From: Pseudomonadota bacterium | GTDB taxonomy: Bacteria > Pseudomonadota > Gammaproteobacteria > Steroidobacterales > Steroidobacteraceae | Reading direction: 5' to 3' | Assembly: GCA_023433705.1 (NCBI GenBank) | Contig: JAEYUC010000101.1 | Coordinates: forward strand, 1 to 59,557 | Length of the DNA stretch: 59,557 bases | Part shown: one piece after another, positions 1 to 8,255 of the stretch | Layout: each line of letters begins with the position of its first letter | Numbering within the stretch: the first letter of the stretch is position 1 | Notes under the pieces: model-generated | What the model was told of the DNA's origin: nothing | The model's input: only the letters and a program-made list of their open reading frames with translations | Databases searched by the model: none | Translations under genes and position numbers: made by a program

Positions 1-1368
1 GGCTACACCGCCGCGTTCCGCGCCGCGGATCTCGGACTCAAGGTCACGCTGGTCGAGCGCTGGCCCATGCTCGGCGGCGTCTGCCTCAACGTGGGCTGCA
101 TCCCGTCGAAGGCGCTGCTGCACGCGGCCAAGGTCATCGATGAAGTGGCCGACATGCGCGCGCACGGCGTGGCGTTCGGCGCGCCGCAGATCGACCTGCC
201 CAAACTCCTCGAGTGGAAGAACAGCGTCGTCAAGAAGCTGGTCGGCGGCCTTTCGGTGCTCGCGCGGCAACGCAAGGTCGAAGTCGTCACCGGCATCGGC
301 CGGTTCGCGAGCCCGCACGTCATGGAAGTCATCGGAAGCGACGGCAAGACGCAGAAGATCCGCTTCGAGCAATGCATCATCGCGGCCGGCTCGGAGCCCA
401 TCAAACTACCGTTCATTCCCGACGATCCGCGCGTCATCGATTCGACCGGCGCGCTCGAGCTCGGCGGCGTGCCGAAGCGCCTGCTGGTCATCGGCGGCGG
501 CATCATCGGCCTCGAGATGGCCACCGTATACGCCTCGCTCGGCGCGAAGCTGTCGGTGGTCGAGCTCACGCCGCAGCTCATGCCCGGCGCCGATCCGGAT
601 CTCGTGCGGCCGCTCGAGAAGCGCCTCAAGGCGCGTTACGAGCAGATTCTGCTGAACACGAAAGTCACCGCCTGCGTCGCGAAGCCTGAAGGGCTCGAAG
701 TGACGTTCGAGGACGCCAACGGAAAACGCAACGACACGTTCGATCGCGTGCTGGTCGCCGTGGGTCGCAGCGCCAACGGCAAGCGCATCGGGCTCGAGAA
801 CGCCGACATCGACGTCAGCGACCGGGGCATCATCCCGGTCGACAAGCAGATGCGCACGAACCTGCCGCACGTGTTCGCGATCGGCGATCTCGTGCCCGGC
901 CCGATGCTCGCCCACAAGGCGATGCACGAGGCCAAGGTCGCCGCTGAAGTGGCCGCCGGCCACAAGAGCTACTTCGACGCGCGCGTGATCCCGTCCGTGG
1001 CGTACACGGATCCGGAAGTCGCGTGGGTGGGCCTCACGGAAACCGAGGCGAAGAAGAACGGCACGCCTTACAAGAAGGGCAGCTTCCCGTGGATGGCCAG
1101 CGGCCGTTCGCTCGCGCTCGGTCGCGAGGAGGGCATGACCAAACTACTGTTCGATCCGGCGACGCATCGCGTGCTGGGCGGCGGCATGGTCGGTCCCAAT
1201 GCGGGCGAACTCGTCGCGGAAGTCGCGCTCGCGATCGAGATGGGCGCGGACGCGGCCGACATCGGCCTCACGATTCACGCGCACCCGACGCTTTCCGAAA
1301 CGGTGGGCCTCTCCGCGGAAGCCTTCGAAGGGACGATCACGGACCTCTACATGCCGAAGAAGGCGTAG
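1..1368 (+). CDS. lpdA: dihydrolipoyl dehydrogenase, 5' end cut by window
   Basis: Flavoprotein E3 component of 2-oxoacid dehydrogenase complexes; it reoxidises dihydrolipoamide with NAD. The reading frame is open from base 1, so the N-terminus and first FAD-binding loop lie outside the window; 455 residues are present. The redox-active disulfide CLNVGC is at visible residues 28-33. The NAD-binding loop GGGIIGLE follows near residue 165. The C-terminal catalytic motif HAHPTLSE with its His-Glu pair is intact. The end resembles the E. coli Lpd C-terminus (EAFEGTITDLY). Other E3-type flavoproteins are unlikely given the exact active-site and C-terminal motifs. Upstream partners, probably E1/E2 genes, are not visible. 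Confidence 0.95.
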   Translation, partial: GYTAAFRAADLGLKVTLVERWPMLGGVCLNVGCIPSKALLHAAKVIDEVADMRAHGVAFGAPQIDLPKLLEWKNSVVKKLVGGLSVLARQRKVEVVTGIGRFASPHVMEVIGSDGKTQKIRFEQCIIAAGSEPIKLPFIPDDPRVIDSTGALELGGVPKRLLVIGGGIIGLEMATVYASLGAKLSVVELTPQLMPGADPDLVRPLEKRLKARYEQILLNTKVTACVAKPEGLEVTFEDANGKRNDTFDRVLVAVGRSANGKRIGLENADIDVSDRGIIPVDKQMRTNLPHVFAIGDLVPGPMLAHKAMHEAKVAAEVAAGHKSYFDARVIPSVAYTDPEVAWVGLTETEAKKNGTPYKKGSFPWMASGRSLALGREEGMTKLLFDPATHRVLGGGMVGPNAGELVAEVALAIEMGADAADIGLTIHAHPTLSETVGLSAEAFEGTITDLYMPKKA

Positions 1369-1374
1369 GTCCGG

Positions 1375-1400
1375 GAAGTCTTTCTAAGAAGTCTTTCTAA
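1375..1400. repeat. tandem 13-bp direct repeat
   Basis: GAAGTCTTTCTAA occurs twice back to back between the convergent stop codons of lpdA and the next gene, and the second copy contains that gene's stop codon (TAG on the minus strand). It looks like a small slippage duplication. No hairpin or T-tract is associated with it. Confidence 0.8.
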
Positions 1401-2149
1401 AGAGAGTGCCCAGTGGGCGCCGCGGCGGTCAGCTCGGTCGCCGGCGGGGGCCCGAAGACGTAATCGACCGTCAGGCGCACCGCGAGCGTCTGCTCGACGC
1501 TCCAGTTCGACACGTCGAGGCACACCGCGCGCCGGTCGGCGCTCGTCGGATACTCAGCATGCGATTGCGCGATGTGCAGGCTGCCGAGCGTCGGCGCACC
1601 CGCATCGCGTTCCAACCACGGCTCTTCGCTCAGGGGAACCCGACCGTGGACACGCACGGCTGTCGTCTGCGTGCCGGAGGGCACGGTCGCGCAGACCGCG
1701 ACCACCGTGGCGAGCGATTCATTGCAGGTCGTCGGGCCGGCTTCCTCGGCCTGCGCCGTGACGCGGCAGGGCGGCAAATGCGCCACGGATTCCGCGTTGG
1801 CGGTCTCGCCCACGCGCGTGGCGAGCGCCGGATGCGGCGCGCCTGGATCGGCGGGAGGCGGGGTGTCCTCGGCCTGCCGGGCGGCCTCGTTCCGCATCGC
1901 GAGTTTCAGGTCCGCCCGCAATGCCGCGATCTCCTCGCGCGCGCCCACGGCGCGCAGTTCTGACCAGAAATAGCCGCCGAACATCGCGCCCAGGACCAGG
2001 GCGATGAGGGCAAAAGCGGAGCGGGTCCGGCTCTTCTTCGGGCGGCCGCTCTCGGCCGGTGCGGCGCTCTTCACGATCTGCACGATGGCAGTCGCCACGG
2101 TGGCGATCGCGCCGATGATCGCGGCAATGATGGTTTCCGACAGACCCAT
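1397..2149 (-). CDS. hypothetical membrane-anchored protein with coiled-coil segment
   Basis: A 250-residue protein that I do not assign to a family. The chosen ATG (2149) is preceded by GAGAGG and opens directly into a hydrophobic segment (ETIIAAIIGAIATVATAIV). A basic loop (RPKKSRTRSR-like) and a second membrane segment (ALIALVLGAMFGGYFW) follow, then a short charged helix that may be a coiled coil (about residues 72-95). The remainder is a Pro/Ala linker and a C-terminal domain with several cysteines, probably periplasmic. The frame stays open further upstream, but that stretch has no membrane or domain features. It is convergent with lpdA and lies downstream of DUF1841 on the same strand. 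Function unknown. Confidence 0.6.
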   Translation of the reverse strand: MGLSETIIAAIIGAIATVATAIVQIVKSAAPAESGRPKKSRTRSAFALIALVLGAMFGGYFWSELRAVGAREEIAALRADLKLAMRNEAARQAEDTPPPADPGAPHPALATRVGETANAESVAHLPPCRVTAQAEEAGPTTCNESLATVVAVCATVPSGTQTTAVRVHGRVPLSEEPWLERDAGAPTLGSLHIAQSHAEYPTSADRRAVCLDVSNWSVEQTLAVRLTVDYVFGPPPATELTAAAPTGHSL

Positions 2150-2301
2150 CCCTTGAACCTCTCGAATGCACGGGGCGCAAGCGGGCCCCGGCGTAACTTT
2201 CTGGAGTGTAGTCCGGCCCCCGGGCCCGACTGTCCCGCCGCTCTCCGGGGTGGGTACTGGTTCACAGAATCCGGCCCGGCGCACGTCCGGGGGCGAATCG
2301 C

Positions 2302-2727
2302 CTAGAGCGTTTTCAGGCGTTCGAGATAGGCGTTTTCGTCGGGCGACTTGCCGGCGCGTTGCGCTTCCCACAGCGCCTCGGCCAGCACCTCGAGCATGCG
2401 GTGTTCGGCCTCGTGCGCGTCACCCGCGCGCGCCGAGAGCCTGGCGTGCAACTCGGTGATGCCGTGCGGCCGGTTGGTGGCTACCTGCTCGCGGATGGCG
2501 AGGTGCAGCCCCATGTGCAGCCAGGGATTGAGCTGGCCGCCGCGCGGCGAGTAGTTAGCAAGGTCGGCGGCCGCCGATTCCACGATCACGTGGTACTCGG
2601 GATGTTCGGAGATCACCGCGACGAGCTGTTTTTCGAGCGCCGTGAGCGGCTGCTCCGCCTTGAACTTCCGCCAGGCCGCGCGATACATCTCGCGCAGCTG
2701 ATCGCGCGACGTGCCCTCGTAGATCAT
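2302..2727 (-). CDS. DUF1841 family protein
   Basis: A 141-residue protein of the DUF1841 family, conserved in beta- and gammaproteobacteria with no established function. Family-like features are the start region (TSRDQLREMYRAAWRKFK), the segment LTALEKQLVAVISEHPEYH, and the conserved middle NPWLHMGLHLAIREQ. The start at 2727 overlaps the nth stop in an ATGA junction, has a GGAG Shine-Dalgarno about 8 bases upstream, and gives the usual family length. Translational coupling makes it the last gene of the metG-pyrD-rsxB-nth operon. Identification is by pattern memory. Confidence 0.8.
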   Translation of the reverse strand: MIYEGTSRDQLREMYRAAWRKFKAEQPLTALEKQLVAVISEHPEYHVIVESAAADLANYSPRGGQLNPWLHMGLHLAIREQVATNRPHGITELHARLSARAGDAHEAEHRMLEVLAEALWEAQRAGKSPDENAYLERLKTL

Positions 2728-3386
2728 CCAGTGCTCCTGGAGGCGGCTGCGATAATCCGGCGTCGGGGGGCGTACTCGCACAGCTCGTTTATGAGGCACG
2801 CGGCGCACGCGGGCTTCAGCGCCTTGCATACGTACCTCCCGTGCAGGAGGAGCCAGTGATGAGCGTCATGAGCGAATTCCCCAGGTACCAGTTTCGTCAA
2901 CGCATCCTCCACGTCTCGCGGCGTTTTCCCCGGCGCGATCTTCGTCCGATTGGCGACCCGGAAGATGTGTGTGTCAACCGCAATTGTGGGTTCTCCGAAA
3001 ATCGTGTTCAGGACGACGTTCGCAGTTTTGCGTCCTACTCCCGGCAATGATTCGAGCGCTTCGCGCGCGCGCGGTACTTCGCCCCCGTGTTCGTCTGCAA
3101 TCGCCGACGCCGTCGCGACGACGTTCTTCGCCTTGGCCTTCCAGAGGCCGATCGTGCGGATGTACGTCGACAATTTTTCGACGCCGAGGTCGGCGATCGC
3201 GCGCGGCGTGTTCGCCACAGGGAATAACTTACGGGTTACCGCATTCACGCTCTTGTCCGTGGCCTGGGCTGAAAGGATCACGGCCACGAGCAGTTCGAAC
3301 GGCGTCCGGTATTCGAGTTCGGTGGCCGGATGAGGATTGGCCGCGCGGAATTTCTCGAAGATCGCGCGGCGCTTGGCGGCGTTCAT
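2724..3386 (-). CDS. nth: endonuclease III
   Basis: DNA glycosylase/AP lyase that removes oxidised pyrimidines in base-excision repair. The 220-residue length is typical. The helix-hairpin-helix LPGVGRKTANVVLN carries the catalytic lysine (GRKTA), followed by the catalytic aspartate in VDTHIFRVANR. The C-terminal [4Fe-4S] motif C-x6-C-x2-C-x5-C is complete (CKALKPACAACLINELC). A short extra basic tail follows the cluster. The start overlaps the rsxB stop by 4 bases (ATGA) and the stop overlaps DUF1841 in the same way, so it is translated in a coupled operon. The rsxB-nth order is a common gammaproteobacterial arrangement. Confidence 0.95.
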   Translation of the reverse strand: MNAAKRRAIFEKFRAANPHPATELEYRTPFELLVAVILSAQATDKSVNAVTRKLFPVANTPRAIADLGVEKLSTYIRTIGLWKAKAKNVVATASAIADEHGGEVPRAREALESLPGVGRKTANVVLNTIFGEPTIAVDTHIFRVANRTKIAPGKTPRDVEDALTKLVPGEFAHDAHHWLLLHGRYVCKALKPACAACLINELCEYAPRRRIIAAASRSTG

Positions 3387-3949
3387 GCGTCTCCCGTGGG
3401 CAGACGTGCGGCGCTCTTCATGGCCGCGAGCCGCGCGCTCTTCTCGGCCGCGCGGCGCGCGATGCGTTCGTTGCGTGCCGCGAATCGCGCGCGCGATTCG
3501 TCCGGCGGCGGCAATTGCGCGGGGATGTCCGCGACCGACGCGCGCGGAATCATCGAAATGCAATCGACCGGGCAGGGCGCGACGCACAGCTCGCAGCCCG
3601 TGCAGATGTCGGCGATCACCGTGTGCATTCGCCGCCGCGCGCCGACGATGGCATCGACCGGGCAGGGCGGCAGGCACTTCGCGCAGCCAATGCAGCGCTC
3701 CTCGTCGATGAACGCGACCGCGGGTGGCGCTTCGACGCCGTTCGCGGGATTGAGCGGCTTCGCCGGTCTGCCGAGCAGCGCCGCGAGTTTGCCGACGGTC
3801 TCCGCGCCGCCCGGCGGGCACTGGTTGATGTCCGCCCCGCCACTAACTACCGCGCGCGCGTAGGGCATGCAGCCCTCGTAGCCGCAACGCGTGCACTGCG
3901 TCTGCGGCAGCAGGGCGTCGATGTCGGCGGCCGAGAGCCCGGGAGTCAC
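3383..3949 (-). CDS. rsxB: RnfB/RsxB-type iron-sulfur electron transfer protein
   Basis: Fe-S protein related to subunit B of the Rnf/Rsx membrane electron-transfer complex. It has the N-terminal four-cysteine domain (CTRCGYEGC, later INQCPPGG) and two ferredoxin motifs (CIGCAKCLPPCP and CTGCELCVAPCP). The GTG at 3949 overlaps the pyrD stop as GTGA and gives 188 residues; no earlier in-frame ATG fits. The usual N-terminal membrane helix of RnfB is absent, so the product is predicted soluble. No other rnf/rsx genes are nearby, so assignment to a full Rnf complex is unsupported. A role as a stand-alone ferredoxin, perhaps serving the neighbouring Fe-S enzyme Nth, is speculation. The tail is Arg/Ala-rich. 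Confidence 0.85.
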   Translation of the reverse strand: MTPGLSAADIDALLPQTQCTRCGYEGCMPYARAVVSGGADINQCPPGGAETVGKLAALLGRPAKPLNPANGVEAPPAVAFIDEERCIGCAKCLPPCPVDAIVGARRRMHTVIADICTGCELCVAPCPVDCISMIPRASVADIPAQLPPPDESRARFAARNERIARRAAEKSARLAAMKSAARLPTGDA

Positions 3950-4971
3950 GCGCGAACTCCCGCCGACGCGGACAACGATTCGAGGATTTCGCTCAGCAAC
4001 ATGGGTCCGCGATATACGAAGCCGGTATAGATCTGCAGCAGGTTCGCGCCCGCCTGGAGCATCGCCCGTGCGGAATTCGCGTCCATGATGCCGCCGACGC
4101 CGATGATTGGAAATGCCGGGCCGAGTCCGGCGCGCAGTGCGCGCACCAGCGAAAGCGCGCGGGCGTGCAGCGGCCGACCGCTCAGGCCGCCGCCGTGGTG
4201 GATCGGCAGGACACCGTCGACGCCCTCGAGATGGATCGTGGTGTTGCCGGCGATGACGCCATCCAGTCCCACCGTGCGGATCTGCGCGCACAACTCGGAG
4301 ATGTCCTCCGGCGCGAGGTCGGGTGCGAACTTCACGAATAAAGGCGGCCGTCGACCTTGCGTCGCCGCGAGACGTTCGCGCTCGCCCTGGAGCGCGCCGA
4401 CGATGGACGCGAGCGCATCGCCCGCCTGCAACTCGCGCAGCCGCGGCGTATTCGGCGAGGAGACGTTCAGCGCGAAGTAGTCAGCGAACGGAAACAACGT
4501 GCGGAACGATTCGAGATAGTCGTCCGCCGCGCGTTCCAGCGGCGTATCCGCATTCTTTCCGATGCTGACGCCGCGCACACCCGTGTAACGGCTGGCGCGC
4601 AGCCGGTCTGCGACGTACGCGGCGCCGCGATTGTTGAAGCCCATGCGATTGACCAGCGCTCCCGCACGTCGCAAGCGGAACAGGCGCGGGCGAGGATTGC
4701 CGGGCTGCGCGCGCGGCGTCACCGTGCCGATCTCGATGTGGCTGAATCCCAGCGCGCCGAGCGCATCCAGATGATCGCCGTTCTTGTCGAAACCGGCGGC
4801 GAGTCCGACAGGGTGCGTGAAGCGCAGGCCGGGCAGATCGACGGCAAGCGTCGCGGGTGCGGACGGCGTGCGCCAGGCGAGGCGCACGAGCCGCAGGCCT
4901 CCGAGCGCGAGGCGATGCGCAAGCTCCGGCTCGAAACCCTGCAGGACGGGGAGTGCGGCGCGCGCGAACAT
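3946..4971 (-). CDS. pyrD: dihydroorotate dehydrogenase (quinone), class 2
   Basis: FMN enzyme of pyrimidine synthesis that oxidises dihydroorotate and passes electrons to membrane quinone. The amphipathic N-terminal helix typical of class 2 (FEPELAHRLAL) and the motifs GLAAGFDKNGD, IGTVTPRAQPGNPRPR, NRMGFNNRG, NVSSPNTP (active-site Ser region), IAGNTT and IGVGGI are all present. The ATG at 4971 gives 341 residues and matches the family N-terminus; an ATG at 4995 would add eight residues. It starts 29 bases after metG and ends in a GTGA overlap with rsxB, so it is inside the same operon. Confidence 0.95.
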   Translation of the reverse strand: MFARAALPVLQGFEPELAHRLALGGLRLVRLAWRTPSAPATLAVDLPGLRFTHPVGLAAGFDKNGDHLDALGALGFSHIEIGTVTPRAQPGNPRPRLFRLRRAGALVNRMGFNNRGAAYVADRLRASRYTGVRGVSIGKNADTPLERAADDYLESFRTLFPFADYFALNVSSPNTPRLRELQAGDALASIVGALQGERERLAATQGRRPPLFVKFAPDLAPEDISELCAQIRTVGLDGVIAGNTTIHLEGVDGVLPIHHGGGLSGRPLHARALSLVRALRAGLGPAFPIIGVGGIMDANSARAMLQAGANLLQIYTGFVYRGPMLLSEILESLSASAGVRA

Positions 4972-5000
4972 GGCGGCGGCGCCCTGCGAGCGCATGGGGC

Positions 5001-7055
5001 TCAGGTGACCTTCATGCCCGGCGTCGCGCCGCTGTCGGGCGAGAGCAGGAACACTTCCGGTCCGTCGTCGGCGCTTGCGCACAGGACCATGCCCTGCGAC
5101 ACGCCAAAGCGCATCTTGCGCGGCTCGAGGTTCGCGATCATGACGACCTGGCGGCCGATGAGCTTCGCCGGGTCATAGGCGGAACGGATGCCCGAGAACA
5201 CGTTGCGCTGCTCGGTGCCGAGGTCGAGCGTGAGCTGCAGTAGTTTGTCCGAGCCGTCGACGTGTTTCGCGTCGAGCACCTGCGCGACGCGCAGGTCGAG
5301 CTTCGCGAAGTCGTCGATCTTCGCAAAACCATTCGCGGCGGGCGCGGCGGATGCATTCACGGCGGCGGTTTCCTTCTTCTTCGCCTGTTTCGCAGGTTTG
5401 TCGGCGGATTTGTCCGCGGCAGGCGCGGGCGCTTCGACCAGCTGCGCGACCACTTTCGGATCCAGCCGCACGGCCAGCGGTTCGTAGGGCTTGATGGGAT
5501 GATCGAACAGCGGCGTCGCGACCGAATTCCAGTCCGCGAACGAGATGCGCAGGAACTTGCCCGCCTTCTCGGCCATCTGCGGCAGCACCGGAGCGAGATA
5601 ACTCATCAGCACGCGGAACAGATTGATGCCCTGCGTGCAGACGGCGAGGACTTCGGCGGCCTTCGCCGGATCCTTCGCGAGCGCCCAGGGCTTGTTCGAA
5701 TCCACGTACTGGTTGGCGCGATCCGCGAGACCCATGATGCCGCGCAGCGCCGCGGAGTAGTCGCGGCCGTCGTAGAGCTCGGCGATCGTGCCGCGCAGCG
5801 CCGCGAACTCCTCGTAGAGCTGCGGATCCGGTAGTTTGGCCGCGAGCCGGCCGCCGCCGCGCTGGATGAAACCCGCGCAGCGGCTCGCGATGTTCACGAG
5901 TTTGCCGACGATGTCGGAGTTCACGCGCGCGACGAAGTCGTCGAGCGACAGGTCGATGTCCTCGACCGCCGCGTTGAGCTTGCTCGCGAAGTAGAAACGC
6001 AGCGGCTCGGGCGGCAGCAGCGACAGGTACTTGCTGGCCGTGATGAACGTGCCGCGCGTCTTCGACATCTTCACGCCGTTGACCGTCAAGAAGCCGTGCA
6101 CGAACACCGCGGTCGGCTTGCGGCAACCCGAGCCGTGCAGCACGGCCGGCCAGAACAGGTTGTGGAAGTAGCTGATGTCCTTGCCGATGAAGTGATACAG
6201 CTCGGCGGTGCTGTCGGCCTTCAGGTACTCGTCGTAATTCAGCCCGCGTTTGTCGCAGAGCGCCTTGAAGCTGCCGAGATAACCGATCGGCGCGTCGAAC
6301 CACACGTAGAAATATTTGCCGGGCGCGCCCGGGATCTCGAAGCCGAAGTAGGGCGCGTCGCGCGAGATGTCCCAGTCCTGCAGGCCCGCGGTGAACCACT
6401 CGTCGAGCTTGGCGCGCACTTCGCCCTGGCGCGCGCCGCCGCCTTCCAGCCACTCGCGCAGGACCTTCTCGAAATCTCCGAGCTTGAAGAAGTAGTGCTC
6501 GGACTCGCGCCACACCGGCGTGGTCTTCGAGATCGTCGAATATGGATCGATGAGCTTGTCGGGCGTGTAGGTGGTACCGCAGTTCTCGCAGGAGTCTCCG
6601 TACTGGTCCGCCGTGTGGCAGACGGGGCATTCGCCTTTCACGTATCGATCGGGCAGGAACATGCCGGCCTTTTCGTCGTAGGCCTGGCGCACGCTGCGCG
6701 TCGTGATGTGTCCCGCCGCCTTGAGCTTGAGGTACAGATCGGCCGTGATCGCCTGGTTCTCGGGCGAATGCGTGGAATGGAAATGGTCGTGGCCGATCAG
6801 GAAGCCCTGGTAGTCGGCGACGTGCTCGGCCGCCATGCGCGTGATGAGCTCTTCGGGCGTGACGCCTTCGGCCTGCGCCTTGATCATCACCGGCGTGCCA
6901 TGCGAGTCCTCCGCGCAGACGTAGATGCAGTCGTTGCCCAACATGCGCTGGAACCGCACCCAGATGTCCGTCTGGACGGCTTCGATGATGTGGCCGAGGT
7001 GCAGCGAGCCGTTGGCGTACGGCAGCGCGCTGGTGACGAGGATCTTGCGGGCCAT
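5001..7055 (-). CDS. metG: methionyl-tRNA synthetase with C-terminal tRNA-binding domain
   Basis: Charges tRNA-Met and initiator tRNA. The 684-residue protein has the class I HIGH-type motif (NGSLHLGHIIEA), a zinc-knuckle insert with paired cysteines (CPVC...CENC), the KMSKS loop (GVKMSKTRGTF), an anticodon-binding helical domain, and a C-terminal EMAPII/OB-fold domain (FAKLDLRVAQVLDAKHVDGSDKLL). A Lys/Ala-rich linker precedes the OB fold. It heads the operon through pyrD, rsxB, nth and DUF1841. In E. coli metG is divergent from mrp/apbC; here three extra genes separate them. Confidence 0.97.
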   Translation of the reverse strand: MARKILVTSALPYANGSLHLGHIIEAVQTDIWVRFQRMLGNDCIYVCAEDSHGTPVMIKAQAEGVTPEELITRMAAEHVADYQGFLIGHDHFHSTHSPENQAITADLYLKLKAAGHITTRSVRQAYDEKAGMFLPDRYVKGECPVCHTADQYGDSCENCGTTYTPDKLIDPYSTISKTTPVWRESEHYFFKLGDFEKVLREWLEGGGARQGEVRAKLDEWFTAGLQDWDISRDAPYFGFEIPGAPGKYFYVWFDAPIGYLGSFKALCDKRGLNYDEYLKADSTAELYHFIGKDISYFHNLFWPAVLHGSGCRKPTAVFVHGFLTVNGVKMSKTRGTFITASKYLSLLPPEPLRFYFASKLNAAVEDIDLSLDDFVARVNSDIVGKLVNIASRCAGFIQRGGGRLAAKLPDPQLYEEFAALRGTIAELYDGRDYSAALRGIMGLADRANQYVDSNKPWALAKDPAKAAEVLAVCTQGINLFRVLMSYLAPVLPQMAEKAGKFLRISFADWNSVATPLFDHPIKPYEPLAVRLDPKVVAQLVEAPAPAADKSADKPAKQAKKKETAAVNASAAPAANGFAKIDDFAKLDLRVAQVLDAKHVDGSDKLLQLTLDLGTEQRNVFSGIRSAYDPAKLIGRQVVMIANLEPRKMRFGVSQGMVLCASADDGPEVFLLSPDSGATPGMKVT

Positions 7056-7083
7056 GGAAAACCGGGTCCTGAAAGGGCCCGGG

Positions 7084-7089
7084 ATTATA
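7084..7089 (-). promoter_or_regulatory. -10 element of metG promoter
   Basis: On the minus strand the bases read TATAAT followed by the GC-rich run CCCGGGCCC, the kind of discriminator found at growth-rate and stringently controlled promoters. The metG ATG is 28 bases downstream. No good -35 hexamer is visible at 16-18 bases. The surrounding 18 bases (7077-7093) are also found at valS, which strengthens the call. Confidence 0.6.
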
Positions 7090-7146
7090 CGGGGGAAAGG
7101 CGGAATCCGGCTCCGTTCGAGCTACCGGGGCGCCGCGGGGCAGGGC

Positions 7147-7165
7147 ATCTGGTTATCCGCCAGAT
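7147..7165. repeat. short inverted repeat between pilT-like gene and metG
   Basis: ATCTGG and CCAGAT flank a 7-base loop, just beyond the 3' end of the minus-strand pilT-like gene. Longer GC-rich arms outside it (GGGGC and GCCCC) could extend the stem imperfectly. There is no T-run, so it is at best a weak terminator or processing site. Confidence 0.35.
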
Positions 7166-7179
7166 CGCGGGCTCGCCCC

Positions 7180-8241
7180 TTATCCTTGATCCTTGAAAGG
7201 CTCGAACTTGGCCTTGTTGATGCCCTTCTTGTAGGCCTCTTTGCCCGTCACGATGCGCTGGTTGAGCAGCGCTTCGATCGCGGCATCCATCGTGCGCATG
7301 CCGAACTGGCTGCCCGACTGCATGGTGGTCTCGAGCTGATCCAGCTTGCCCTGGCGGATCAGGTTCGAGACCGCGGGCGTGTTCACGAGGATCTCGAGGG
7401 CCGCGACGCGACCGCTCTTGTCCGCCTTCTGCAGCAGCTGCTGCGAGACCACGCCGCGCAGCGAGGTCGAGAGCATCGTGCGCACGTGACTTTGTTTGTC
7501 GGCCGGGAAGACGTTGACCATGCGGTCGACGGTCTGCGCCGCGCCGTTCGTATGCGGCGTGCCCATCACGAGGATGCCCATCTCGGCGGCCGTGACGGCA
7601 ATGCTGATCGTTTCGTAGTCGCGCAACTCGCCGACCAGCACGACGTCGGGATCTTCGCGCAATCCGGATTGCAGCGCGGCGGCGAATCCTTTCGTGTGGA
7701 CTCCGACCTCGCGCTGGCTGATCAGGCAGTTCTTGCGGCGATGGACGAACTCGATCGGGTCCTCGATGGTGAGGATGTGTCCTTTCACGCGCGAATTGAT
7801 GTCGTCGATCATCGCCGCGAGCGTGGTGGATTTTCCCGAGCCCGTCTTGCCGGTGACCAGGATGAGCCCGTTGTTGGCGCGGCAGAGCTGGTGGATCGCG
7901 GGCGGCAGGTTGAGCTGCTCGAGCGTGAGCGCCTTGGACGGAATGGCGCGCATCACCGCGCCCATGCCGTTTATCTGGCGCATCACGTTCACGCGGAAGC
8001 GGCCGTATTCGCCCATGTTGTACGCGAAGTCCGCGCCGTCGTGCTCCTCGAAGCGCTTGACCGCGGTCTTCGGCATGATTTCGTACAGCGTGTTCTGCAC
8101 GAATTCCTTGTCGAGACGATCGGGGCGCAGCGGCTGCAGGTCGCCGTACAGGCGGATGCGCGGCGGATCGCCGGCGATGAAATGCAGGTCCGAGCCTTTC
8201 TTGCCCAGGACTTCCTTCAGGTATTCGTCGATGACCGGCAT
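7180..8241 (-). CDS. PilT-like type IV pilus ATPase, paralog 2
   Basis: Hexameric secretion ATPase of the PilT/PilU branch (353 residues), predicted to act at the inner-membrane base of a type IV pilus. Walker A is GKTGSGKST (about residues 131-139), the Asp box is TIEDPIEF, and Walker B is VVLVGELRD. The retraction-type motif is close to canonical (NTPAVSNLIRQGK). The His box is unusual: GTPHTNGA where PilT has GTLHTNSA. It starts 14 bases after the first paralog, so the two are co-transcribed. The normal yggS/proC neighbourhood of pilT-pilU is absent, so these are probably additional PilT-like copies rather than the housekeeping pair. Whether it retracts pili is unknown. Confidence 0.88.
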   Translation of the reverse strand: MPVIDEYLKEVLGKKGSDLHFIAGDPPRIRLYGDLQPLRPDRLDKEFVQNTLYEIMPKTAVKRFEEHDGADFAYNMGEYGRFRVNVMRQINGMGAVMRAIPSKALTLEQLNLPPAIHQLCRANNGLILVTGKTGSGKSTTLAAMIDDINSRVKGHILTIEDPIEFVHRRKNCLISQREVGVHTKGFAAALQSGLREDPDVVLVGELRDYETISIAVTAAEMGILVMGTPHTNGAAQTVDRMVNVFPADKQSHVRTMLSTSLRGVVSQQLLQKADKSGRVAALEILVNTPAVSNLIRQGKLDQLETTMQSGSQFGMRTMDAAIEALLNQRIVTGKEAYKKGINKAKFEPFKDQG

Positions 8242-8255
8242 CGGTGCGCCCCTGG

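Noticed and set aside
1375..1400. Tandem 13-mer considered as a CRISPR or regulatory array
   Set aside because: Only two copies, no spacers, and it overlaps a stop codon; a slippage duplication is enough.
7090..7130. A -35 element for metG
   Set aside because: No hexamer resembling TTGACA occurs 16-18 bases upstream of TATAAT, so only the -10 is reported.
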